Positions 1 to 6,892 of a DNA stretch of 10,918 nucleotides are shown piece by piece. The notes beneath the pieces are model-generated. The model saw only the letters and a program-made list of their open reading frames with translations, made no database searches and had not been told where the DNA came from. Made by a program: the position numbers and the translations under genes. This DNA is from CAYVMD01 sp964452465 (GTDB taxonomy: Bacteria > Armatimonadota > JACIXR01): positions 1 to 10,918 of the forward strand of contig CAYVMD010000059.1 of NCBI GenBank assembly GCA_964452465.1, read 5' to 3'. The stretch's first letter is position 1. Every line of letters begins with the position of its first letter.

Positions 1-121
1 GTGCTCCAGGACCCATCGTACCGGGCATGCCTCCGGGCATACCAGGTGCTCCAGGACCCATCATACCGGGCATACCTCCGGGTATGCCAGGTGCTCCAGG
101 ACCCATCATACCGGGCATACC
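1..121 (-). repeat. 45-bp coding tandem repeat (array 2, recent)
   Basis: Minus-strand units at 121-77 and 76-32, plus a partial unit at 31-1 running off the window. Each unit encodes 15 residues of the form GMPGMMGPGAPGMPG. The first two units differ at only two nucleotides (GGC ATA versus GGT ATG), and the partial one at two positions (GGC for GGT, ACG for ATG). This near identity at DNA level, including third positions, points to recent duplication or homogenisation. The array may continue to the left, and its copy number is a likely site of length variation. Confidence 0.9.
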
Positions 122-1393
122 GGGGAAGGCGCCGGATGTGGGAGCTAAACCTTCCCTTTCTCTTACGGCAGGGGTAACCGTTATCTTATCCTCCATCCTA
201 ACGATCTTCCCTATGTCGTAGGCGAAGTAAGTTATCCTTTCCCCTTCCACCTTAACCCTCATCCTGTTTGCTAAGGATGCAAAGGAGGGGATGGCACCTC
301 TTTCCTGAGGCGTTGAAGGGGTAGATCCTCCCTCCCCTGCAGGTCTAGCGCCTGCGGAGACCATGCCCATCATCGCCCCCGGCATCATCATCCCTGGCAT
401 GCCCGAGCCCATCATCCCCGGCATCCCAGGTCCCGTCATACCTGGCATCCCGGGTGCTCCCGGCCCCATCATCCCCGGCATTCCAGGTGCCCCTGGTCCC
501 ATCATGCCTGGCATACCAGGTGTTCCAGGACCCATCATTCCGGGCGTGGTGGGAGCCTGTCCCAGGGTTATCATCCCTTCCCACTCAAAGGACGATTTGA
601 TCTTGAAGCATTGATGTCCGTTTTGCCATTCTACGCTGAGGATGGTATGAGTAGCGATGGCGGTATGGGGTTCCCCATTCTCCAATTCCGCAACGAATAT
701 AAGGGGAGAGGTCCAGGGCTCCTGGATCTTCACTCCTTCCTCGGGAAAGACGATCCTCATCTCTCCCCAACCGAAGCGGTTCTCCCTCCTCGTTTCTACC
801 AGAGTGCCATTTTGGAGGATGGTCTTAAAGAAGCTTCTCCCCGTTTGAGGATAGGGCACCCGCAATTGTTGCTGGAACAGAGAGCCCCTTTCTACTCGAT
901 CGGTGAGGAGGATGCGGGAGGGCTGGACTTCGTTGCATATCTCGGTCCATTCCAAATCCAGTTTCATCCCTTCCCGTTGGGCAACGGTCTTCCAATTGTG
1001 GGTTTCTCCCTCCTTGTATTTATAGGACAACTTGACCGCTTCCCCTACGGGAAACTGGATCTTGTTTTGGAGGACGACCTTTATCTGCTTATCCGCTAAG
1101 ACCTCTTCTCCCTCGTATACCCGCACTTGAAGGATATGTTCCCCATCGGATAGCTCTTTGCCTTGCACGGGCTTCTTGGTATCCCATATATAGGTTTGGG
1201 GAAGGCTGATAGCGGTAAGCAAGTCATTATCCACAGCGATATAGGCGTAGCCGGTATCTATGCCCTCTATTTGGATGGGCACTTTATCTTTGACGACCTC
1301 CCCATCCTTGGGGCTGGTTATGCGTATCTCCGTTTGTTGTCCCCAGGCAAACAATCCTACCAAAACCAAGCACAGCAATAATTTAGTCCGCAT
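1..1393 (-). CDS. Secreted Ig-like protein with two Met-Gly-Pro repeat arrays (C-terminus beyond window)
   Basis: The frame is open from ATG at 1391-1393 to the window edge, giving 464 residues with no stop, so the 3' end is missing. I translated it by hand base by base. Residues 1-18 (MRTKLLLCLVLVGLFAWG) form a signal peptide without a lipobox. Residues ~20-108 resemble a bacterial Ig-like domain (ITSPKDGEVVKDKVPI near the start, DGEHILQVRVYEG near the end). Residues ~109-283 look beta-rich and I do not recognise them. Residues 285-344 are a Met-Gly-Pro repeat array, 345-424 a non-repetitive block (contains RITYFAYDIGKIVRMEDKIT), and 425-464 a second repeat array. The protein is probably exported and located in the envelope or outside the cell; its function is unknown. 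Collagen-like spacing of Gly and Pro is visible, but the units are not strict G-X-Y triplets. It has its own strong promoter and ribosome site, so it is likely a separate, well-expressed transcription unit beside the polysaccharide genes. High confidence that it is real; low confidence on role. Confidence 0.88.
   Translation of the reverse strand, partial: MRTKLLLCLVLVGLFAWGQQTEIRITSPKDGEVVKDKVPIQIEGIDTGYAYIAVDNDLLTAISLPQTYIWDTKKPVQGKELSDGEHILQVRVYEGEEVLADKQIKVVLQNKIQFPVGEAVKLSYKYKEGETHNWKTVAQREGMKLDLEWTEICNEVQPSRILLTDRVERGSLFQQQLRVPYPQTGRSFFKTILQNGTLVETRRENRFGWGEMRIVFPEEGVKIQEPWTSPLIFVAELENGEPHTAIATHTILSVEWQNGHQCFKIKSSFEWEGMITLGQAPTTPGMMGPGTPGMPGMMGPGAPGMPGMMGPGAPGMPGMTGPGMPGMMGSGMPGMMMPGAMMGMVSAGARPAGEGGSTPSTPQERGAIPSFASLANRMRVKVEGERITYFAYDIGKIVRMEDKITVTPAVREREGLAPTSGAFPGMPGMMGPGAPGIPGGMPGMMGPGAPGMPGGMPGTMGPGA
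362..541 (-). repeat. 33-bp then 24-bp coding repeat (array 1, older)
   Basis: Three 11-residue units (GMMGPGxPGMP) lie at 541-509, 508-476 and 475-443. Two 8-residue units (GMTGPGMP, GMMGSGMP) follow at 442-419 and 418-395, then a degenerate Met-rich tail at 394-362. The protein units are almost identical, but Gly and Pro codons differ freely at third positions between units (GGA/GGC/GGG, CCT/CCA/CCG). This pattern suggests an old duplication kept by selection on the protein, in contrast to the second array. Confidence 0.88.
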
Positions 1394-1399
1394 ATAAAA

Positions 1400-1407
1400 C
1401 CCTCCTC
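1400..1407 (-). promoter_or_regulatory. Ribosome binding site of the repeat protein
   Basis: The minus strand reads GAGGAGGG, six bases (TTTTAT) before ATG at 1393. This near-ideal Shine-Dalgarno site fixes the start, which also coincides with a typical signal peptide. Confidence 0.85.
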
Positions 1408-1433
1408 TCAAAGACTGAGGCTTTCCAATAAAC

Positions 1434-1461
1434 ATTATATACTCGGGGGATTTTTTGTCAA
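1434..1461 (-). promoter_or_regulatory. Perfect-consensus sigma70-type promoter
   Basis: On the minus strand, -35 TTGACA (1461-1456), a 16-base spacer and -10 TATAAT (1439-1434). The predicted transcript start is near 1427, giving a leader of about 34 nt that holds the ribosome site. All twelve consensus bases match, which suggests strong constitutive expression of the repeat protein. No clear operator repeat was seen around it. Confidence 0.85.
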
Positions 1462-1491
1462 GACTTCGTGCTTCTTCAGCGGTTCTTCCCT

Positions 1492-1950
1492 TCAAGCCTC
1501 CTCGGGTTTGTAGGTGGGGATCATCTCCTTGAGGAGGCTTTTTATAGCCTTTGCATCCCTGGTGAGGGCGACATCGACGAGTTCCTCTATTTTCTCCAAG
1601 AAGTCCTCCCTCGGTTCATCCTTGGGGAGGATCTTCAATATGCGAGGGTGAGTTGTGGGGAGGGTTTCCTCTCCTTCCTCCACCAACTCCTCCCTCATTT
1701 TCTCTCCCGGTCTTCTTCCCGTTATGCGGATCTCCACATCCTTCCCTTCTGTCAGCCCTTTAACCCTTATGAAGAGTTGGGCTAACTCCTTAATTTTTAT
1801 CGGTTTTCCCATATCCAGGACGAAGATCTCCCCTCCCTCACCCAATTCGCTCGCCTTAAGAATGAGCCGAACTGCTTCGTTTGCCAAAGGCAAATGAGAA
1901 GGACATGCGACTGAAGGGAGCGTGTCCGACTCCGAAATGGTTATGAAGAA
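1492..1950 (-). pseudogene. 3' remnant of a CapD/FlaA1-type nucleotide-sugar dehydratase
   Basis: The open frame ends at TGA 1494-1492 and shows the conserved C-terminal part of polysaccharide biosynthesis dehydratases/epimerases (CapD, FlaA1, WbpM family): EAVRLILKA, GGEIFVLDMGKPIKI, then ITGRRPGEKMREEL and a THPRI motif. Intact members are about 330-630 residues. Here the whole Rossmann domain (TGxxGxxG, YxxxK) is missing, so the fragment cannot be an enzyme. In the same frame, just upstream at 1950-1936, sits FFITI, which matches the family's usual F(F/Y)MTIPEAV segment. It is separated from EAV by 19 extra in-frame codons that coincide with a palindromic repeat. Upstream the frame meets a stop inside the tail of the preceding gene. 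The only start would be a TTG at 1893, without a good ribosome site. I read it as a decayed gene; a short expressed ORF of 133 codons is less likely. Confidence 0.75.
1880..1933. repeat. Palindromic repeat element inserted in the dehydratase remnant
   Basis: About 54 nt holding two hairpins. The first is TTTGCC-AAA-GGCAAA at 1880-1894. The second pairs GGACATGC (1901-1908) with GCGTGTCC (1920-1927), eight pairs with one G-T, around an 11-base loop. The element lies exactly where the family motif FMTIPEAV is split, so it looks inserted. The core GCCAAAGGC followed by three purines, TGAG, a purine and AGG also occurs in the tandem copies near 9899. No clear target-site duplication was found. 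The second hairpin starts 13 nt after the stop of the upstream gene (1941) and could protect its mRNA, but there is no T-run for a terminator. Confidence 0.65.
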
Positions 1951-3137
1951 CCCTTTTTATCTTCTTGCTCGCAGTGTGAAGATTTAGCCAAAGTCGTTAT
2001 GAGAGTACTCAGGGCATGGAACATCCACGCCTGCCCCCATCGGATGAAAGGGATCTTTATAGTATAAGCAGGAAGTTTACGATAATAGAAAAAGCCTTTT
2101 TCCTTGTTGAACATGTTTTCCAAAGTCCATAGGGCTATTTTCTTTGCCTTCTCTAAATCTCCCATGATAGCATGGGTGATTATACCTTGAGCGCAGCAAT
2201 GAATATCCATGGGGAAAAGCTTATCAGGATAGTAACGAGGAGCTCCCGAAGGAAGGAAGAAGGTTTTGGTATAATACTCATATCCCTTATAAAGAGCTTC
2301 TTCGCATTCCACTCGCCCAGAATAACGAATGAACTCCCTAAGGGCTATTATGTTGAAGCCAGTATGATAGTTATCGATGTACAGTAAATACTTGTTACCC
2401 GTGCCATAAAACCAGGAGCCATCCGGATTTTGCTGGGAGAGGGTGAATTCAACTGCTCTACACGCCCAATTCAACAACTCTTCCTCACCCGTAATGGACG
2501 CGACCCTTGCTAAGAAATCTGCTATCCAAAGATTCACATTATGAACCCAAATCTTGTCCAGGGGTGTGTAGCTGAAGCATATTCCCTGGGGAGTTTCCAG
2601 GCGGTTTAGGTCATTGAGGATAAAATTACATATGTTCCTAACAATAGCAATGTAGATGTTGCTTCCCATGGCCTCTTGTAAATCCAGAAGCGCTTGTCCA
2701 GCAAAGGTAGTGCATATGGCGTTGGGTATCCCTAAGGGAGCGTAAAGGGCTTTGGATTGCCAAGGGAAATTGTAACCCCAGGAAGGACCACTGAAATTTG
2801 TGATCTTTAGATTCTCTAAAATCCTTGTGAGAAATCGTGCTTTATTGAGATATCCATCTTCCTTGTAGTACCTATACAGCTGGCTATAAGAGGATACGAA
2901 TAAGGCAAGCGCTTTGGGATTGTATCCCCTTTTTATCAGTAAGAGGGGACGCAGATTGAAAGGTAGGTTCCTAACGAAAAAGCTCCATGCAAGGCGAAAG
3001 AGAGGCTTCTTTTTTAAGGGGAGCATCTGAAAAAGCGAGCTATTTAACCCATCATAGGGATCATACCCCTTCCACAAATTCTTCTCACAATGCTGTTCTA
3101 ATCGGTCCAGCGCTTGCTCGTAAATGATGCTTTTCAT
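1941..3137 (-). CDS. Alpha/alpha-toroid-like protein of a polysaccharide locus, function unknown
   Basis: 398 residues, ATG at 3137, TAA at 1943-1941, no signal peptide and no clear membrane segment. It is mainly helical and rich in aromatic residues. Motifs visible: WGYNFPWQ (120-127), QNPDGSWFYG (236-245), IDNYHTG (254-260), DIHCCAQ (311-317) and FIRWGQAWMFHAL (364-376). The QNPDGSW pattern resembles the QW motifs of (alpha/alpha)6 toroids such as terpene cyclases, glucuronyl C5-epimerases and the helical domain of heparinase-type lyases. No beta-sandwich lyase domain follows, so it is not a full heparinase II/III protein. It lies 8 bases after the two-domain oxidoreductase and is probably translated from the same message. 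Its own ribosome site is weak, which suits coupled translation. I infer a sugar- or glycan-modifying role (epimerase, lyase or hydrolase), but the substrate cannot be read from the sequence. Confidence 0.8.
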   Translation of the reverse strand: MKSIIYEQALDRLEQHCEKNLWKGYDPYDGLNSSLFQMLPLKKKPLFRLAWSFFVRNLPFNLRPLLLIKRGYNPKALALFVSSYSQLYRYYKEDGYLNKARFLTRILENLKITNFSGPSWGYNFPWQSKALYAPLGIPNAICTTFAGQALLDLQEAMGSNIYIAIVRNICNFILNDLNRLETPQGICFSYTPLDKIWVHNVNLWIADFLARVASITGEEELLNWACRAVEFTLSQQNPDGSWFYGTGNKYLLYIDNYHTGFNIIALREFIRYSGRVECEEALYKGYEYYTKTFFLPSGAPRYYPDKLFPMDIHCCAQGIITHAIMGDLEKAKKIALWTLENMFNKEKGFFYYRKLPAYTIKIPFIRWGQAWMFHALSTLITTLAKSSHCEQEDKKGSS

Positions 3138-3145
3138 TTATGGTG

Positions 3146-5311
3146 TTAGCTCTCTATGTCTAAGGGTTTACCAAGGAGAATGGATTCCTCTATCTTTAGG
3201 GTAGTAAGGGTAGTCGCTACTATTTCCTCGAAGGGGATAGGCATTTCGCTTCCTGTTTTAACTGCTTCTATAAACCTTCTCACTTCCTCTCTATGTCCCT
3301 TATCCTGGAAGAATTGTTTTTTGCGTTTCTTCTTGCCCTGCCTAACGATCAGCAGTTCTCGGAAATCATCCACTACATAAACCGCTCCACCGCCAAAAAC
3401 CTCGAGTCTTTCCTTGGGGAAGGAAGGATCTCCCAAACCGCTATAAACTATAGAGGCTACGCATTCGTTTTTGAAGCTTATATTAACAACGAGGTTGTCA
3501 TTAGGAGGTATGCCATTGCCCCTTGCTGCGAGGGCGAATACCTGTGAGGGTTGACTTCGAGTAAGGAATATAAAAGTATCCACGAAATGGCAGACTTCCG
3601 CCTGTATCCTTCCGCCCCCTTGTTCCTTATCCAGTACCCAGTGATCGGGAGGCAATGGTCCAGCGTTAACCCGATATACCAACACAAGGGGAAAATCTTC
3701 ATCGGCGATGTGTTGGTAGAGCTCCCTGATGTAGGGGGAAAAGCGTCTGTTAAACCCTACCATAATTCTACCATCCTTCTCCTTCACTGCCTTTATTACC
3801 TCCTCAAGTTCTGCATAATTGAGAGCGAGCGGCTTTTCCACAAACACCGTTTTACCTGCTCTCACCGCGTCTACGGTAGCCCGGGCATGGAGATTATTGC
3901 GGGTAGCAATGAATACACAATCTATATCGGGGTCGTTAAGGAGATCATGATAATCCGTTGTGCAGTATTCGAAGCCAAAACGTTCGCCTACCCTTTGGGC
4001 ATTTGCCCCAGTTCCTGTAGCTATACCTTTCAGCAGAACTCCTTCCATTTTTTGAATATGAGGTAAGAGGAGTGCTTGGGCAAAACTACCAGCACCGATA
4101 AATCCGACGCCTATTTTTTGTTTAGCAGGTCTTACCTTGTGTTTGATGGTTAAGGGGATTTTCCTTTCTGGTTTTAAAGGTTCGGTAGGATATTGCAATA
4201 CTACCCCTACGCTGAACTCCCCAGTTTTACCCAATACCACATCATAGGCTTCCTTGGCTTTCTCCAGGGGGAAAATATGGGTTATCAAGGGTTCCAAATT
4301 CAACTTACCAACACTCAAGAGCCTAACAAACTCCTCCATATTACGACGCTCAGGCCAGGGGACATAACCTATGGGGTAATCTATGCCTTTCTCCTCGTAA
4401 TTGGGATCGTATCTCCCTGGGCCATAGGAGCGTGACATTCTGATCTCCAATTCCTTGTTGGAGTAATCCATGTAGGGAAAGGTGGTGCCTACCCTTCCCA
4501 CAAGAACTACCCTTCCTCTATCCCTTATAACCTCAGGAACAATACGCATAGGTTCGTTGGAGCGGGTTGAGGCGGTGATTATCACTGCGTCTACCCCTCG
4601 ACCATTGGAGAATTCCCTTGCTATTCTCCCTATATCTTTCATCCTATCCCCGGCTACACCCACATCCATACCACATTTTAAGGCGAGATCTACCACACTT
4701 TCCCTCACATCTACTCCTATAACCTGACACCCACCAGCCTTGAGCAATTGAACGAGTAACTGCCCGATTAGCCCTAAACCTATGACCATTACATTATCGC
4801 CCAAGCCTACCTCTGCCTGATGCATCCCCTGAAGGGCTATGGCACCAAGGGTGGTGAAGGCTGCGTGAGCCAGGTTTACATTGTCCGGAACCTTTACACA
4901 GAGGTTGCGAGGTACGAATATTATCTCCGCATGCATGGCATATCCACCTCCTCCGCAAGCCACTTTGTCCCCCACCTGGAACTCCTCCGCATCGCTACCT
5001 ACACCTATCACGGTACCCGCACTGGAATAGCCCATGGGTCTGTAAGCCTCTAACTGAGCCTTTATCCGGGCTAATGTGCTCGATATCCCCTCTTTAGCGA
5101 GGGTATCCAGGACTTTCTTGACCATCTCGGGGCGTTCCTTCGCCTTTCCAATGAGGCTCTTCTGCCCCAAAGTGACGCTGTGCCTCTCCGTACCAGCACT
5201 TATAACGGAGAAAGCATTCTGAACCAATACCCCTCCCCTCTTGAGAAGAGGGGCTGGCACATCCACGATCCTTATTTCTCCAGTTCTAATATCCTGAAGA
5301 ACTTGTCTCAT
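3146..5311 (-). CDS. Two-domain oxidoreductase: MDR alcohol dehydrogenase-like plus Gfo/Idh/MocA
   Basis: 721 residues, ATG at 5311, TAA at 3148-3146. Residues 1-~375 form a medium-chain dehydrogenase with the NAD-binding motif GLGLIG (178-183) and an acidic residue after the second strand (D201), favouring NAD over NADP. The region where a catalytic zinc ligand usually lies reads SAGTERH, with no Cys, so zinc-dependent catalysis is doubtful in this half. Residues ~398-721 form a Gfo/Idh/MocA domain with GVGFIGAGSFAQ (401-412), EKP (492-494) and a GGGRIQAEVCHFVD segment (565-578) giving the usual E/H/D active-site set. The length fits the known fused family found in exopolysaccharide loci, often beside heparinase-like proteins. 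It likely performs coupled oxidation and reduction on a sugar or nucleotide sugar in the cytoplasm. The start overlaps the stop of the ligase gene as ATGA, implying translational coupling. Substrate unknown. Confidence 0.92.
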   Translation of the reverse strand: MRQVLQDIRTGEIRIVDVPAPLLKRGGVLVQNAFSVISAGTERHSVTLGQKSLIGKAKERPEMVKKVLDTLAKEGISSTLARIKAQLEAYRPMGYSSAGTVIGVGSDAEEFQVGDKVACGGGGYAMHAEIIFVPRNLCVKVPDNVNLAHAAFTTLGAIALQGMHQAEVGLGDNVMVIGLGLIGQLLVQLLKAGGCQVIGVDVRESVVDLALKCGMDVGVAGDRMKDIGRIAREFSNGRGVDAVIITASTRSNEPMRIVPEVIRDRGRVVLVGRVGTTFPYMDYSNKELEIRMSRSYGPGRYDPNYEEKGIDYPIGYVPWPERRNMEEFVRLLSVGKLNLEPLITHIFPLEKAKEAYDVVLGKTGEFSVGVVLQYPTEPLKPERKIPLTIKHKVRPAKQKIGVGFIGAGSFAQALLLPHIQKMEGVLLKGIATGTGANAQRVGERFGFEYCTTDYHDLLNDPDIDCVFIATRNNLHARATVDAVRAGKTVFVEKPLALNYAELEEVIKAVKEKDGRIMVGFNRRFSPYIRELYQHIADEDFPLVLVYRVNAGPLPPDHWVLDKEQGGGRIQAEVCHFVDTFIFLTRSQPSQVFALAARGNGIPPNDNLVVNISFKNECVASIVYSGLGDPSFPKERLEVFGGGAVYVVDDFRELLIVRQGKKKRKKQFFQDKGHREEVRRFIEAVKTGSEMPIPFEEIVATTLTTLKIEESILLGKPLDIES

Positions 5312-6783
5312 TTTGTTTCCCTCCCTTCTTCCGGATTGATGGAGAATACCCCTTTATCATGGATAAGGGGATTCAGCGCGGCAATAACAGCTATGTGGGT
5401 GACCATGAGCGAAGGATGGTGGAAGAGGTTATTTGTAAGGCTATGGAAAAGTTCTCCTAACCATCCACTCATAACTGCTGCAGAGAGAAGCCTTGTGTTC
5501 GCCTCTTTGCTGGAGCGCATAGCCCTTGATATGAATTTAGTAATGGATACCACTATCCAAAACAATATCAACCCTGCTGGTAAACCAAGTTCCGCGGCAA
5601 TGAAAATGAAGGAATTATGGGGTCTAACCGTGGTCTCCCCAAAGGGAGTGATGGAATATCTCGGGTTGGATTCCATCATGGGAACGGAATTATCCACGCC
5701 CACTCCCCACAAAGGGTAATCACCTATCATTCTTAACCCCGCCCAGGCGGGTGCAAGTCTATTTTCTGGATGTGCATACAAGAAACGACCGGCAACGACG
5801 CTGAGTATCTCGGGTGATAAGGTTGTTAAGATAAAATACCCTATTGCCAAAAGGAGTACTACTTGGAAAACCACCCTCCACCTTCTCCTGCCTCTGTACA
5901 TTACCCCCAGTACCAAAAGGGCAAGGACGCAGGATACCAAGGATGCTCGCGTAAAGGTCAAGATCAAGGCAATAAATTGCAGCAAGGCACACAGTAGCCA
6001 AAACATCCTTTCTCGTGGTTTCTTGCTCAAAAGGGCAAACACAATTGTAAGCGGTAGAGTGACCACGAAGTATGCGCCGGTTAGATTACCGGTAGGGAAG
6101 GTTCCATGCAATCGCCGGCTAATAGCAACCCCAGGCGCCATTTGGTAAGGCAAGTTTTGAACACCTAAGTGTAAGCCCCCGGCGACTATCTCTATGTTGA
6201 ATATCATCGCCATTATCCCCAGCACGGCTTCGAAAGTAGCGGTGATTAGGATAGCTTTGAACAGGATCTCGGAGCGCCTGAAATCTCGAATTACAGCACC
6301 CACTACTAAGCAGGTAAGCGCTATGATTAGGGGTCTACCGCTCCCCTTTGCAAGTGCTACAAGGAATTCAGATAGGTTGCTCTGAGTCGCCACAGCCCCA
6401 AATGCAGCCCATCCTGCAAGACAAAGGTAAGGCAATACTATAGGTTTCGTTACCCGTAAGCCCTCCTTTTTAATAGGGATTGAGAAGAGCAATAAAAGCA
6501 AAGCCGATAAGAAGAACAAGTCCTGAAGAGCTGCCCCCCCAAGGGAAGCTATGGGATAATAGGGGATGAGCGGTTGGAGACATATCAATGCTATCATGAG
6601 CGCAAATCTGTTCTGTACCCCTATTCCTATGGCGATTGCCAGGTAGATAATAAAAAAGATAAATGGCCAGGTGTGCTCGCTCCAAGCCAGGAGAAGCGTC
6701 GAGAATACCACCACGCTCCCCACTACTAACCCCCAAATGGGTTTATACTCTTGCTTTGTGATATATTCTGTCTTATTTTTCAC
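5308..6783 (-). CDS. O-antigen ligase/polymerase-like membrane protein (Wzy_C / WaaL type)
   Basis: 491 residues from GTG at 6783 to TGA at 5310-5308. The ribosome site is AGGA, six bases before GTG. About ten or more hydrophobic segments run through residues ~17-325 and ~395-470. The large external loop lies at ~325-395. Family marks are LTFTRASLVSCVLALL (275-290), GVGVDN (360-365) and RPHNSFIFIAAELGLPAG (387-404); the PHNxFI motif and a loop arginine are typical of the Wzy_C superfamily. It should act at the outer face of the cytoplasmic membrane, joining undecaprenyl-linked glycan to an acceptor or polymerising repeat units. Ligase and polymerase cannot be told apart by sequence alone. It is first in the second transcription unit, behind its own promoter, and overlaps the oxidoreductase by four bases. 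Confidence 0.9.
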   Translation of the reverse strand: MKNKTEYITKQEYKPIWGLVVGSVVVFSTLLLAWSEHTWPFIFFIIYLAIAIGIGVQNRFALMIALICLQPLIPYYPIASLGGAALQDLFFLSALLLLLFSIPIKKEGLRVTKPIVLPYLCLAGWAAFGAVATQSNLSEFLVALAKGSGRPLIIALTCLVVGAVIRDFRRSEILFKAILITATFEAVLGIMAMIFNIEIVAGGLHLGVQNLPYQMAPGVAISRRLHGTFPTGNLTGAYFVVTLPLTIVFALLSKKPRERMFWLLCALLQFIALILTFTRASLVSCVLALLVLGVMYRGRRRWRVVFQVVLLLAIGYFILTTLSPEILSVVAGRFLYAHPENRLAPAWAGLRMIGDYPLWGVGVDNSVPMMESNPRYSITPFGETTVRPHNSFIFIAAELGLPAGLILFWIVVSITKFISRAMRSSKEANTRLLSAAVMSGWLGELFHSLTNNLFHHPSLMVTHIAVIAALNPLIHDKGVFSINPEEGRETK

Positions 6784-6836
6784 TGTTTTCCTAGAAAATT
6801 TGGTAGACGAACTTCTATCGCTATTTACCCTTTAAT

Positions 6837-6864
6837 ATTCTAAAATATTTCTTTGGGGAGTCAA
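6837..6864 (-). promoter_or_regulatory. Promoter for the ligase-oxidoreductase-toroid unit
   Basis: On the minus strand, -35 TTGACT (6864-6859), a 16-base spacer and -10 TAGAAT (6842-6837); ten of twelve consensus bases match. It sits in the 109-base gap after the epimerase gene, and the leader before GTG 6783 would be about 45-50 nt. No hairpin terminator was seen between the epimerase stop and this site, so read-through from the upstream unit is possible. Confidence 0.65.
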
Positions 6865-6892
6865 GCCACCATTTCCTCTTATTACATATCGA

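Noticed and set aside
27..221. Plus-strand collagen-like ORF
   Set aside because: It is the complement of the minus-strand Met-Gly-Pro array; it has no promoter or ribosome site, while the opposite strand has a signal peptide, a Shine-Dalgarno site and a consensus promoter in one continuous frame.
363..614. Second plus-strand collagen-like ORF
   Set aside because: Same reason: shadow of array 1 in the minus-strand gene.
611..1099. Plus-strand 162-codon ORF
   Set aside because: Lies fully inside the minus-strand secreted protein gene; no recognisable motif or ribosome site.
1901..1927. Intrinsic terminator after the toroid gene
   Set aside because: The hairpin is present but no T-run follows on the minus strand; it is better explained as part of the inserted repeat.
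5180..5719. Plus-strand 179-codon ORF
   Set aside because: Antisense to the well-supported ligase and oxidoreductase genes; no family motifs.
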